A program made the position numbers and the translations under genes. From Streptomyces sp. NBC_00091 (GTDB lineage: Bacteria > Actinomycetota > Actinomycetes > Streptomycetales > Streptomycetaceae): a DNA stretch of 64,000 bases. Of the stretch, positions 15,918 through 24,079 are shown piece by piece. The notes under the pieces were generated by a model. It did no database searches and was not told the DNA's origin. It saw only the letters and a list, made by a program, of their open reading frames with translations. Location: the NCBI RefSeq assembly GCF_026343185.1, contig NZ_JAPEMA010000001.1, positions 2,108,001 through 2,172,000 of the forward strand, written 5' to 3'. The number at the start of each line of letters is the position of its first letter. Position 1 is the stretch's first letter.

Positions 15918-17144
15918 CTACAGCCGGCTCAGCGACGCCGCGGCGAAGAGCACGTCACGGATCGCCTCCCGGTCGCCGGTCTGGCCCACGGCGGCCTCCT
16001 CCGGGGAGATGTGCCCGGCGGCGAGCTGGCAGAACTCCAGCCCGTCCAGCGCGACTTCCGCCACCGTGTGCTCCCGCGAGGGCTTCGCCGCCGGGGAGTC
16101 CAGGGCGATGTCCCAGCCGCCCCCGCCCGCGCCCTCGATCTCCAGGTGCAGGGTCCGCCCCGGAGCGCCCGCCGCGACCAGCCCGCGCGGCGGCGCCGCC
16201 AGTCCCGAGCGGCGCCGGCCCGCCAGCGCGCCGGGGAGCAGCCGCGCCGCGAGGTCGATCATCCGGTGCAGGTGCGGCCCCGAGGGCGGCTCGTACGGGT
16301 AGTCCACCGCCTCCGCGATGTCCCAGGCGTGCACCCAGCACTCGAAGGCCCGCTCCAGGAAGGCGTCCCCGAGCGGCAGCGCGAAACCCCCGTAGTCCAC
16401 GGCCAGTTCGGCCACGCCCCGGCCCGCGAAGGAGACCGTACGGACCAGCGTGTGCCCCTGGGCCCGCCAGGGTTCGCGGACCTTGCGGGTGGCGGGGTAG
16501 GGGGCGGCGGTCCAGAAGTGCTCGGTGCGGTCGGTGGGCCCGCCCGGCGGTGCCTGGGGTCCGAGCGGGTCGTCCAGTCCCAGGGCGGTGGCGATCAGCC
16601 CGTCCACCGTGAGCAGGTGCCCGATCACCCCCGCGACGGTGGTGCGGTGCGTGCGCCGGCGTTCCTCCTCGAACCACTTGAGCCGGACCGGGGTGTGCCA
16701 CTCCGAGTCGCCGAAGTCCCGCAGCAGCGCGTCGAGGCGCGCGGTCTCGGTGTCGTACGGGTTCGCCCACACCGGTACGGGGATGCGGGCGGGGCGCTTG
16801 CCCAGGCAGTCCTCCAGCACGCGCGAGCGCAGCAGCGGCTTGAGGTCGAGGCTCTCCTCCGGGTGGAGCAGGCCCACCGCGTCGCGCAGCCGCAGCGCCT
16901 CCTCCGCGCAGGGCGCGCACTCGGTGAGGTGGTCCTCGACGGCCTGGGTCTCCTCGGTGGAGCAGGCGGCGAGCGCCCACGCGCCGAGCAGGGACTTCAG
17001 TACGGCGTGCGAGGGTGGTGCGGGCGGCAGGGTTTCGGGGGCGTCGAGGTCGTCACCGGCCGCGCGGGGACCCGGTATCCGCGCCCGACCGCCCGCCGGC
17101 CGCTGGTACGCGTCGTCGGGGGTGTTGTCGGAGGGTCCGGTCAT
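15918..17144 (-). CDS. Anti-sigma factor-like protein with zinc finger and MDMPI domain
   Basis: A 408-aa protein. Near the N-terminus, about residues 46-85 resemble a zf-HC2 anti-sigma domain with HLTECAPC (H72, C76, C79). The rest resembles the mycothiol-dependent maleylpyruvate isomerase superfamily (DinB-like helical bundle around RRTHRTTVAGVIGHLLTVDG, then an MDMPI C-terminal domain). It has no membrane segment. The ATG overlaps the stop of the upstream ECF sigma factor (ATGA), so it most likely binds that sigma factor. Fusion of the zinc finger to an MDMPI domain suggests a thiol or small-molecule input. Confidence 0.75.
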   Translation of the reverse strand: MTGPSDNTPDDAYQRPAGGRARIPGPRAAGDDLDAPETLPPAPPSHAVLKSLLGAWALAACSTEETQAVEDHLTECAPCAEEALRLRDAVGLLHPEESLDLKPLLRSRVLEDCLGKRPARIPVPVWANPYDTETARLDALLRDFGDSEWHTPVRLKWFEEERRRTHRTTVAGVIGHLLTVDGLIATALGLDDPLGPQAPPGGPTDRTEHFWTAAPYPATRKVREPWRAQGHTLVRTVSFAGRGVAELAVDYGGFALPLGDAFLERAFECWVHAWDIAEAVDYPYEPPSGPHLHRMIDLAARLLPGALAGRRRSGLAAPPRGLVAAGAPGRTLHLEIEGAGGGGWDIALDSPAAKPSREHTVAEVALDGLEFCQLAAGHISPEEAAVGQTGDREAIRDVLFAAASLSRL

Positions 17145-17719
17145 CGGGGCGTTCCGTATCCGCGTGGGCCGTATCCGGGCGGGGCGGTGTCCTCCCGTGG
17201 GAGGACGTTGGCGGTCGACAGCAGCTGGAGCCCGAGCCGCAGCCTGCGCCGTGCCTCGTCCTCGCTGATCTGCAGGTCGGCGGCGGCCTGGCGGTAGTCG
17301 CGGCGCTTGAAGTACGCCAGCTCCAGGGCGGCCCGCAGCGGTGCGGGCATGGAGGTGACGATGTAGTCCGCGCGGGCGGCCGCGTTGGCGCTGCGCACCT
17401 TCTGCTCGAGTTCCTCGCGCGAGCCCCGGCCCAGTTCGGCCTGGCGCAGCCGGGCGACGGCCTGGCCCTGGGTGATCCGGGCGACCCAGGAGCGCATGGA
17501 GCCCTGCTTGGGGTCGTAGGCGTCCGGGTTCTCCCAGATGTAGCCGAAGACCTCGCGGGTGATCCGGTCCGCGGCCTTCTCGTCGCCGAGGACCCGGTGG
17601 GCCAGGCTGTGGACGAGCGAGGCGAACCGGTCGTAGAGCTCACCGAGCGCGGCGGCCTCACCGCGGGCGAGGCGCTGCTGCATGCGGCGGTCCCAGCGCG
17701 GTGGAACATCCTTCGCCAT
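17141..17719 (-). CDS. ECF-type RNA polymerase sigma factor
   Basis: A 192-aa group 4 sigma factor. Region 2 spans about residues 25-95 (ELYDRFASLVHSLAHRVLGD and later VFGYIWENPDAYDP), and region 4 spans about 120-170 with the HTH YRQAAADLQISEDEARRRL. The ATG at 17719 has GGAGG upstream. The Pro/Gly/Tyr-rich C-terminal tail is unusual for the class. It is co-transcribed with the overlapping anti-sigma gene. Its target promoters are not evident in the window. Confidence 0.85.
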   Translation of the reverse strand: MAKDVPPRWDRRMQQRLARGEAAALGELYDRFASLVHSLAHRVLGDEKAADRITREVFGYIWENPDAYDPKQGSMRSWVARITQGQAVARLRQAELGRGSREELEQKVRSANAAARADYIVTSMPAPLRAALELAYFKRRDYRQAAADLQISEDEARRRLRLGLQLLSTANVLPREDTAPPGYGPRGYGTPR

Positions 17720-17999
17720 CGTGCCTCCAGCCGTGTGTCGACCCGTCAAATGTAGTGGGCACCGGATGGAACGCGCCGGTTTTGGCAGAAGCTCACCCCG
17801 GAAGCGGGACCTCCGTGCTAACCGGGCGCCTTGGCACACGCGTACGCGCCCCGGCGCGCTCCCCGTGCGCGGGTTCGATGCGGCCACCTCCTTGACCGCT
17901 TCGCTTAACGCCCGGGCCACCGAGGCCTTACGCTCCTGCCTGTCTTGATCTGCACCCCCAACCGCACCCCAACGCACACGTGAAGGCGGAAAGCCGAAC

Positions 18000-18515
18000 A
18001 TGGACAGCGCAGAGTACGAGCGCAAGATCGCCGCCCGATTCGCCACCTTCGACCAGGACGGGTCCGGCTATATCGACCGGGAGGACTTCAGTACGGCGGC
18101 GAAGGCCGTACTGGCCGAATTCGGGACGACCGCACGGTCGGACAAGGGTCAGGCCGTCTTCAGCGGGGCGGAGGCGTTCTGGCAGGGCATGGCCGGAATC
18201 GCCGATGTGAACGGGAACCAGCGTGTGTCCCGCGAGGAGTTCGTCACCGGGGCGGCGAAGCGGCTGCGGGACAACCCGGAGCGGTTCGCCGAGATCGCCC
18301 GCCCGTTCCTGGCGGCCGTGATCGCGGTGGCCGACGAGGACGGCACGGGCGCGACCCCGACGGCGGCGGCCCGCGTCCTGCGCGTCCTGGGCACCCCGCC
18401 CGACCTGGCCGAGCGGGTGGCGTCGGCCCTGGACGCGGACGGCGACGGCCGCATCTCGGAGGACGAGATCCTGAAGGCCTTCGCCGGCTACTGCGGGGTC
18501 GACCCCGACGCCTGA
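18000..18515 (+). CDS. EF-hand calcium-binding protein (calerythrin/CabA-like)
   Basis: A 171-aa protein with four EF-hand loops. DQDGSGYIDRED (about 18-29), DVNGNQRVSREE (about 70-81) and DADGDGRISEDE (near 147) keep the Ca2+ ligands at positions 1, 3, 5 and 12. DEDGTGATPTAA (about 114) lacks the final Glu and is probably degenerate. This is the pattern of actinomycete calerythrins, cytosolic calcium buffers or sensors. The ATG at 18000 follows GAAAG. It is divergent from the sigma factor gene, with about 280 bases between, where promoters for both must lie. Confidence 0.88.
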   Translation: MDSAEYERKIAARFATFDQDGSGYIDREDFSTAAKAVLAEFGTTARSDKGQAVFSGAEAFWQGMAGIADVNGNQRVSREEFVTGAAKRLRDNPERFAEIARPFLAAVIAVADEDGTGATPTAAARVLRVLGTPPDLAERVASALDADGDGRISEDEILKAFAGYCGVDPDA

Positions 18516-18538
18516 GCCCTGGGGCCTGCTCGGCAACC

Positions 18539-18561
18539 GCCCGGGGCCGTCACCCCCGGGC
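18539..18561 (+). terminator. Terminator hairpin after the EF-hand gene
   Basis: An 8-bp GC stem (GCCCGGGG / CCCCGGGC) with a short loop lies 24 bases after the stop codon. Confidence 0.5.
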
Positions 18562-18624
18562 TCTGTCCGAGCGCGCTGATAGCGTGCCGCAACCAGCCGG
18601 AACGATCACGGGAGGCGGCTCGGC

Positions 18625-19593
18625 ATGCAGGACGTGCGGGAAGTGGAGCGGCACAGGGTCCGGGAGGCCCGGATAGCCGGGGCGCTCGACGACATTAGGC
18701 ACCGGACGTGGATGCGGTACGACGGCATGTACTCCGACCCGGCGCCCGAGCGGCTGCGGGACATGTGTGACGAGCTGCTCGACCACGTCGCCGCCCGCAC
18801 CACCGAAGGCGGCAGGCTCGGCCAGACGGCACGCACCGCGCTGCACACCGCCGCGCAGTGCGCCATGGGCGTCCTCAGCATCGGCTGTTTCCCCGGCGGC
18901 GACCAGGAGGTGCAGCTCCCGCTGGTCAGCGAGACGGTCAGCAGCGAGGACTTCGACTTCACCACCGTCATCACCGTGGCCCCCACCGCCCGGACCTGGC
19001 TCGACGCCTTCGAGACCACGGTGGTCAGCGGCCTGGTGTGGGACTGGCAGAAGGTCATCGGCCTGCTGCTGCGCGACGACTACGCGCCCGCCGTCCGCGA
19101 CGGGGTGCCGTACTCGCCGTACACCCCGCACTCGGAGCCCGCGGACCTCGCCGCGATGGACGCCCTGTGCGGCTACCTCACCGAGAGCGCCGGCCACCTG
19201 CCCAGCGGCTGGCCGACCGTCCCCCTGTGCAAGCCGGACGCCGCCGCGCGGGCCGAGGCGGCCCGCCGGCTGGACGCCGCCGGCCCGCTGACCGCGGACC
19301 AGCGGCTGCTGCGCGTACTCCTCAACGACGACCGGGCGGCCTTCGAGGCGGCCCTCGCGGACCGGCTCACCGCCCACCGCGAGAGCGCGGAGGCCGAGGC
19401 CGACCCCGCGCCCCGGACCCTGCTGCCGCTGGGCCCGCTGGCCCTAGCCGCCCTCGCGGTCCAGACACACCAGTGGGAGCTCGGCGTCCGCTCCGGCTAC
19501 CTGCCGCCCGAACTGCTGGGCTTCACGGACGCGATGCGCCTGGCCGGCCAGACCCAGGTGAACGGGCTGGGCGGCTGGGTCGCCGCCGGCTAG
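18625..19593 (+). CDS. Imm49-like immunity protein (orphan)
   Basis: A 322-aa soluble, acidic, mostly helical protein. The segment with LPLVSETVSSEDF, then TWLDAFE, then DWQKVIGLLLRDDYAPAVRDG resembles the Imm49 family of polymorphic-toxin immunity proteins common in Streptomyces. No toxin lies next to it; neighbours are the EF-hand gene and convergent purU. It may protect against toxins of competitors or be a relic. The Imm49 assignment is from pattern recall and moderately sure; the gene itself is secure. Confidence 0.65.
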   Translation: MQDVREVERHRVREARIAGALDDIRHRTWMRYDGMYSDPAPERLRDMCDELLDHVAARTTEGGRLGQTARTALHTAAQCAMGVLSIGCFPGGDQEVQLPLVSETVSSEDFDFTTVITVAPTARTWLDAFETTVVSGLVWDWQKVIGLLLRDDYAPAVRDGVPYSPYTPHSEPADLAAMDALCGYLTESAGHLPSGWPTVPLCKPDAAARAEAARRLDAAGPLTADQRLLRVLLNDDRAAFEAALADRLTAHRESAEAEADPAPRTLLPLGPLALAALAVQTHQWELGVRSGYLPPELLGFTDAMRLAGQTQVNGLGGWVAAG

Positions 19594-19651
19594 ACGCCGC
19601 CCGGGGCGCCCCGGGGCGCGCCGCAGGGCGCGTCCCCGGCCCCGTCCCCGG

Positions 19652-20539
19652 CTACGCGAAGACGACCGTCCGGGATCCGTTCAGCAGCACCCGGTGCTCG
19701 CTGTGCCACTTCACGGCGCGCGCCAGCGCCTGGCACTCCACGTCGCGCCCGATGGCGACGAGCTCCTCCGGGGTGACCCCGTGGCCGACCCGCTCGACCT
19801 CCTGCTCGATGATCGGGCCCTCGTCGAGGTCGGCCGTCACGTAGTGCGCGGTGGCGCCGATCAGCTTCACACCGCGCGCGTGCGCCTGGTGGTACGGCTT
19901 CGCGCCCTTGAAGCTCGGCAGGAAGGAGTGGTGGATGTTGATGATCCGCCCGCTCAGCTCCTTGCACAGGGTGTCCGAGAGCACCTGCATGTACCGCGCG
20001 AGCACCACGAGCTCGACGTTCTGCTCACGCACCAGCTCCAGCAGCCGCGCCTCCGCGTCCGCCTTGGTGTCCTTGGTCACCGGGATGTGCACGAAGGGGA
20101 CGTCGTACGAGCCGACCAGCTCGGCGAAGTCGGTGTGGTTCGAGACCACCGCCGCGATCTCCACCGGCAGCGCGCCGATCCGGGAGCGGAACAGCAGGTC
20201 GTTCAGGCAGTGGCCGAACTTCGACACCATCAGCACGATCCGCATGCGCTCGTCCGAGCGGTGGATCTGCCAGTCCATCCTGAAGGAGTCGCCGATCGCC
20301 GCGAAGCTCGCGCGCAGCTTCTCCACCGTCACCGCAGGCTCGGCCTCGAAGTGCACCCGCATGAAGAAGAGCCCGGTCTCCCGGTCTCCGAACTGCTGAC
20401 TGTCCACGATGTTGCAGCCGGTCATGAAGAGGTAGCTCGACACGGCGTGCACGATGCCCTGCTTGTCGGGGCAGGAGACGGTCAGGACGTACTGGGCCTG
20501 GGCCTGGGGCTGGGCCTGGGGCTGTGGGTGTTCGCTCAT
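19652..20539 (-). CDS. purU: Formyltetrahydrofolate deformylase
   Basis: A 295-aa PurU. An N-terminal ACT domain (about 17-90, VLTVSCPDKQGIVHAVSSYL) precedes the formyltransferase-like catalytic domain. The active-site region is NIHHSFLPSFKGAKPYHQ (from N201, with H203), and the catalytic Asp lies in TADLDEGPI (D239). It hydrolyses 10-formyl-THF to THF and formate, balancing one-carbon pools. The ATG at 20539 starts a Gln/Pro-rich tail of 15 residues encoded by a short CTGGG repeat, longer than in many PurU proteins. The upstream reverse gene ends 14 bases before, so the two are probably co-transcribed. Confidence 0.95.
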   Translation of the reverse strand: MSEHPQPQAQPQAQAQYVLTVSCPDKQGIVHAVSSYLFMTGCNIVDSQQFGDRETGLFFMRVHFEAEPAVTVEKLRASFAAIGDSFRMDWQIHRSDERMRIVLMVSKFGHCLNDLLFRSRIGALPVEIAAVVSNHTDFAELVGSYDVPFVHIPVTKDTKADAEARLLELVREQNVELVVLARYMQVLSDTLCKELSGRIINIHHSFLPSFKGAKPYHQAHARGVKLIGATAHYVTADLDEGPIIEQEVERVGHGVTPEELVAIGRDVECQALARAVKWHSEHRVLLNGSRTVVFA

Positions 20540-20553
20540 GACGGCACAGCCTT

Positions 20554-21000
20554 TCACACCGCGCGGGTGAGGTTCTTCAGTACTTCTATGCTGCTGGGCC
20601 GGTCGTCCGGGTCCTCCCCGTCGGCCGTGGACAGCCGTACGTGCGCCTCGCGCGCCGCCCGCACCGCCTCGGGCCAGGCGTGGTGGTCGAGGTACGTGGA
20701 CACGGGCGCGTCGGGACCGACCTGGTGCAGGATCCGCAGCACCCGCAGGACGGCGAGGTCGACGACGGCCGCCTCCTGCGCGTCGCGGAAGATCGTGCCG
20801 ACGTACTTCTCGGCGGACCAGCTGTCGAGCCAGGTGTCCTCGACGAGCCGGTAGACGGCGTCGGTGACGTCCCCGTACCCCTCGACACCCGCCAGCCAGA
20901 CCTCTTCCTGGAACACCGGGTCGGAGAGCATGTGCAGCGCCGAGCGCACGTTGCCGCGCCAGCGCCACCACGGCATGTCGTTGAGGGGCATGCCGCCCAT
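20554..21000 (-). CDS. SCO4402-family hypothetical protein
   Basis: A 148-aa conserved Streptomyces protein. The segment MPLNDMPWWRWR and the later LDSWSAEKYVGTIFRD and HVGLST-like tail match a family that I recall next to purU. The ATG at 21000 gives the family's usual start; an in-frame GTG at 21057 with GAAAG upstream would add 19 residues. It is helical and soluble with no known activity. It lies 14 bases upstream of purU. Confidence 0.75.
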   Translation of the reverse strand: MGGMPLNDMPWWRWRGNVRSALHMLSDPVFQEEVWLAGVEGYGDVTDAVYRLVEDTWLDSWSAEKYVGTIFRDAQEAAVVDLAVLRVLRILHQVGPDAPVSTYLDHHAWPEAVRAAREAHVRLSTADGEDPDDRPSSIEVLKNLTRAV

Positions 21001-21196
21001 GGTGGAGGAGCGGCCGCCGCGTCGGGAAGGGTTCTTCGAAGCTTGGGCGAATGTCACGCTTTCGATCGTACGTTCCCCGGTGGCGCGATCTTGAAGCACC
21101 TGTGCGTGACCGATCCCCTGCAATTCACCTGGGCGTCACCGTTTGTTGTGTCCATCTCATCGCCGAGTTACCCATGAGGCGGAATGGTCGGTGGAC

Positions 21197-22603
21197 ATGA
21201 CCAATCACCGACGCGCAACTCCCCTGTCCCGCCTGCTCATTGCCACGGTGACGGGTGCGTGTCTCACCACAGCGTGCGGGGTGGTCCCCGGTGGGTCGGG
21301 GGGCTCCGGGGACACCCTCACGGTCATGACCTTCGCGCCCATGGGGACCAAGGCGACCAATATGCCCGGCATGCCCGGCATGGCCAAGGCCTACGAGCGC
21401 TGGGTGAACGCGAACGGCGGCATCAAGGGCCGCAAGCTGCGCGTCATCACCTGCAACGAGAAGAACACCCCCACCGGCGCCGCCGACTGCGCCCGCAAGG
21501 CCATCACCGAGAAGGCCGTCGCCGTCGTCGGCTCGTACAGCCAGCACGGGCGCGCCTTCATGGCCCCGCTGGAGGCCGAGGGGATCCCCTTCATCGGCGG
21601 CTACGGGGTCTCCGCCGAGGAGTTCCAGAGCACCCTGTCCTACCCGGTCAACGGCGGCCAGCCCACCCTGCTCGCCGGGGCCGGCCACCAGCTCGGCAAG
21701 GCCTGCTCCCAGGTGTCCCTGGTCCGCCCGGACACCCTCGCGGGGGACTCCATGCCGATCCTGCTGAACGCGGGGCTGAAGGCGAACGGCATGCCGGAGG
21801 CCTCCGACATCCGGGCGGCCGAGGACTCCGCGGACTTCAAGCCGCAGGCCCGCGAGGCCATGGCCGACGGCCCGGCGGCACCGGCCGCCGCCACCCCCGG
21901 TACGACCCCCGCCGCGAGCCCCACGGCCAAGGGCCCGAAGGACCCCGCGAACGACCCGGCTAAGAACACCGCCAAGGACCCGGCGAAGGACTCGGCCAAG
22001 GACTCGGCGGCCAAGGCCAACAAGAGCTGCGTGACGGCCGTCCTCGGCTCGCGCACCGAGATCTTCTTCGACGCCTTCCGCCGCGTCGACACCCAGCGCA
22101 GGACCCAGATCTCCTCCGTCCTCGGCAGCGTCAGCCAGGCCCTGGTGGACCGCACCGGCGGCAAGGACAGCCCGTACGAGGGCGCGTACATCACCAGCTG
22201 GTACCCGGTGTCGACCGACCCGCTGTGGGCGCCGATGCGCAAGGTGATCGCCGATCAGGCCTTCGGCGACGACACCGTCGACCCCGACGACAGCGGGGCC
22301 CAGACCACCTGGATCGCGTACACGGTCCTGAACCAGATCACCCAGCGGTTCAAGAGCGACGAGGAGATCACGGCCCGCAAGATGGCCAAGGCGCTCAACC
22401 AGTCCCCGGGCGTGCAGACCGGCAACCTCACCCCCGAGCTGAGCTGGCGCTACCAGGACATGCGCGCCGTGGCCGGGTTCCCGCGCCTGGTCAACGGCCG
22501 CGTCAGCTTCCAGACCGTCCAGTCGGGCCGCCTCGTCGCCCAGCTCGGCGAGCAGAACCTGGACATCACCCCGACCCTGGAACAGGCCCCCCGCTCGGCC
22601 TGA
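21197..22603 (+). CDS. Branched-chain-amino-acid-type ABC substrate-binding lipoprotein
   Basis: A 468-aa exported lipoprotein. A signal peptide leads to the lipobox LTTAC (lipidated Cys near residue 27). The periplasmic-binding type 1 fold includes an ANGGIKGRKLRVITCNE start typical of Leu/Ile/Val-binding proteins. A disordered Ala/Pro/Lys insertion with AKDPAKDSAKDS-type repeats (about residues 220-270) splits the lobes, which is not usual for the family. No permease or ATPase genes adjoin it. It is divergent from the SCO4402-like gene, and a TnpB element lies just downstream. Confidence 0.82.
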   Translation: MTNHRRATPLSRLLIATVTGACLTTACGVVPGGSGGSGDTLTVMTFAPMGTKATNMPGMPGMAKAYERWVNANGGIKGRKLRVITCNEKNTPTGAADCARKAITEKAVAVVGSYSQHGRAFMAPLEAEGIPFIGGYGVSAEEFQSTLSYPVNGGQPTLLAGAGHQLGKACSQVSLVRPDTLAGDSMPILLNAGLKANGMPEASDIRAAEDSADFKPQAREAMADGPAAPAAATPGTTPAASPTAKGPKDPANDPAKNTAKDPAKDSAKDSAAKANKSCVTAVLGSRTEIFFDAFRRVDTQRRTQISSVLGSVSQALVDRTGGKDSPYEGAYITSWYPVSTDPLWAPMRKVIADQAFGDDTVDPDDSGAQTTWIAYTVLNQITQRFKSDEEITARKMAKALNQSPGVQTGNLTPELSWRYQDMRAVAGFPRLVNGRVSFQTVQSGRLVAQLGEQNLDITPTLEQAPRSA

Positions 22604-22783
22604 CCCGGCCGGGGCCTGACCCGGCCGGGGCCGGCGTCACCGAATTTCTCCCAGGAGGCCCCGGCCTTCAGGCCGGGGAGGAATGGGTCCTTGGGGCGGA
22701 GGCGCGAAGCGCCGGAGTTCCGTTCGCGTCTGGTCTGACCTGGCCTTTCGGCTGTTGTCAGTGGTCGGGGATAGGTTGTTGGG

Positions 22784-24013
22784 ATGGCAGCGACACCGAT
22801 GGCGGGGGATGCCGGGTACGCCCGGTGGACGTTCCGTGTCCGCGTGTCGTCCACCGCGCTCACTGCCCTGATGGCGGAGTGGGACCGGTGCCGGTGGATC
22901 TGGAACGAGTGCTGCGCGAAGTCGAAGCAGACCCATGTCTGGAACAAGGACCGGCCCGAGGGGACGGACAAGCGGACCTGCGGCCCGGCGCAGCTCGACA
23001 GGATGCTGACCGAAGCCCGCACCAGGAACACCTGGCTTCGTGAAAGGTCCTCGGTTCCGCAGCAGCAGTTGATCCGGGACTTCGGGAAGTCCCGCGCCAA
23101 GGCGCAAAAGGACGTCAAGGACCGGTTGCCGGTGCGGCAGCGGGCCGGGATGCCGAAGTGGAAGAAGAAGCGGGAAGCACTGCCGTCCCTCAACTACACC
23201 AAGCGCGGCTTTCGGTTGAAGGACGGCCGCCTGTACCTGGCGGGCGGTATCGCCCTGACGGTGGTGTGGTCGCGGAGCCTTCCGGCCGACCCGTCCAGCG
23301 TGCGTGTCTATCAGGACGGTCTCGGACACTGGTACTGCTCGTTCGTCGTCCCCGCCGAGGTCGAGCCGCTTGCGGAAACCGGCGCGGTGATCGGCATCGA
23401 CTGGGGCGTGAAGGAGACCGCGACCACCACCAGCGACGCCCACGACCTCCCGCATGCCGAGTACGGCAAGAAGGCCGCCGCCGGCCTCGCGCGCTATCAG
23501 CGGATGATGGCCCGCCGGAAACCGGGGAAGGGCAAGCCCGGGTCGAAGGGCTACCGGGCCGCGAAGAAGCGAGTCGCCAAGCTGCACAAGAAGGTGGCCC
23601 GGCAACGCCAGGACACCGGCCGTAAGTGGGCCAAGTCCGTCGTCCGCGACCACGATGCCCTGGCGGTGGAGGACTTCCGGCCGAAGTTCCTCGCCAAGTC
23701 CACCATGGCCCGCAAAGCGGCCGATGCGGCGATCTCGGCGACGAAGAGGGCCCTGGTCGAGATGGGCAGCAAGCACGGCCGGACCGTGTACCTGGTCCAC
23801 CCCGCGCACACCACCATGGACTGCGCCGAGTGCGGAGCGAGAACCAAGCACGCGCTACCTCTCTCAGAACGAACGTATGCCTGCACCGCGTGCGGAGCCG
23901 TGTCCCCCAGGGACAAGAACTCCGCCCACGTGATGCTGGTCCGGGCTGGTCTCAACCCGGCTGGTGCTGATCGTGTGAGACCAGGTGGGGCGCTGCCCCG
24001 CCTGGCAGCGTGA
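22784..24013 (+). CDS. tnpB: TnpB RNA-guided nuclease
   Basis: A 409-aa TnpB, full length for the family. The N-terminal wedge region contains RCRWIWNECC. The RuvC catalytic acids are all present: D206 in GIDWGVKET, E296 in ALAVEDF and D377 in SPRDKNSAH. The zinc ribbon is CAECG...CTACG (about 346-368). A lysine-rich bridge (about 245-285) lies between them. TnpB proteins cut DNA guided by an omega RNA that overlaps the 3' end of the gene and the right end of the element. The ATG at 22784 is supported by the family N-terminus. Confidence 0.9.
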   Translation: MAATPMAGDAGYARWTFRVRVSSTALTALMAEWDRCRWIWNECCAKSKQTHVWNKDRPEGTDKRTCGPAQLDRMLTEARTRNTWLRERSSVPQQQLIRDFGKSRAKAQKDVKDRLPVRQRAGMPKWKKKREALPSLNYTKRGFRLKDGRLYLAGGIALTVVWSRSLPADPSSVRVYQDGLGHWYCSFVVPAEVEPLAETGAVIGIDWGVKETATTTSDAHDLPHAEYGKKAAAGLARYQRMMARRKPGKGKPGSKGYRAAKKRVAKLHKKVARQRQDTGRKWAKSVVRDHDALAVEDFRPKFLAKSTMARKAADAAISATKRALVEMGSKHGRTVYLVHPAHTTMDCAECGARTKHALPLSERTYACTACGAVSPRDKNSAHVMLVRAGLNPAGADRVRPGGALPRLAA

Positions 24014-24079
24014 GCTAGAAATCCCCGAGCAGCCCTGGAGGGTGAGGAATCCCCTCCCTTCAGGGAGGGGAGGATTCAA
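23880..24079 (+). ncRNA. Probable TnpB omega RNA scaffold
   Basis: In IS605 elements the guide RNA scaffold is made from the 3' end of tnpB plus the right end, finishing at the element border. Here the 24051-24070 hairpin is the terminal stem. The guide would be the flanking bases from about 24080 (AGCTGGGTCGTGTCCC). The 5' end of the RNA is not visible and the start given is approximate. Confidence 0.45.

Larger units (their letters stand above)
22651..24079 (+). mobile_element. IS605-type TnpB-only insertion element
   Basis: The element carries tnpB but no tnpA transposase. Each end has an 8-bp hairpin with a TTCA loop followed by GGGGAGGA: CCCCGGCC/GGCCGGGG at 22659-22678 and CCCCTCCC/GGGAGGGG at 24051-24070. 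The right end finishes ...AGGATTCAA, the usual terminus of such elements. The exact left border is not fixed. It was probably mobilised in trans by an unlinked TnpA. Confidence 0.75.
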
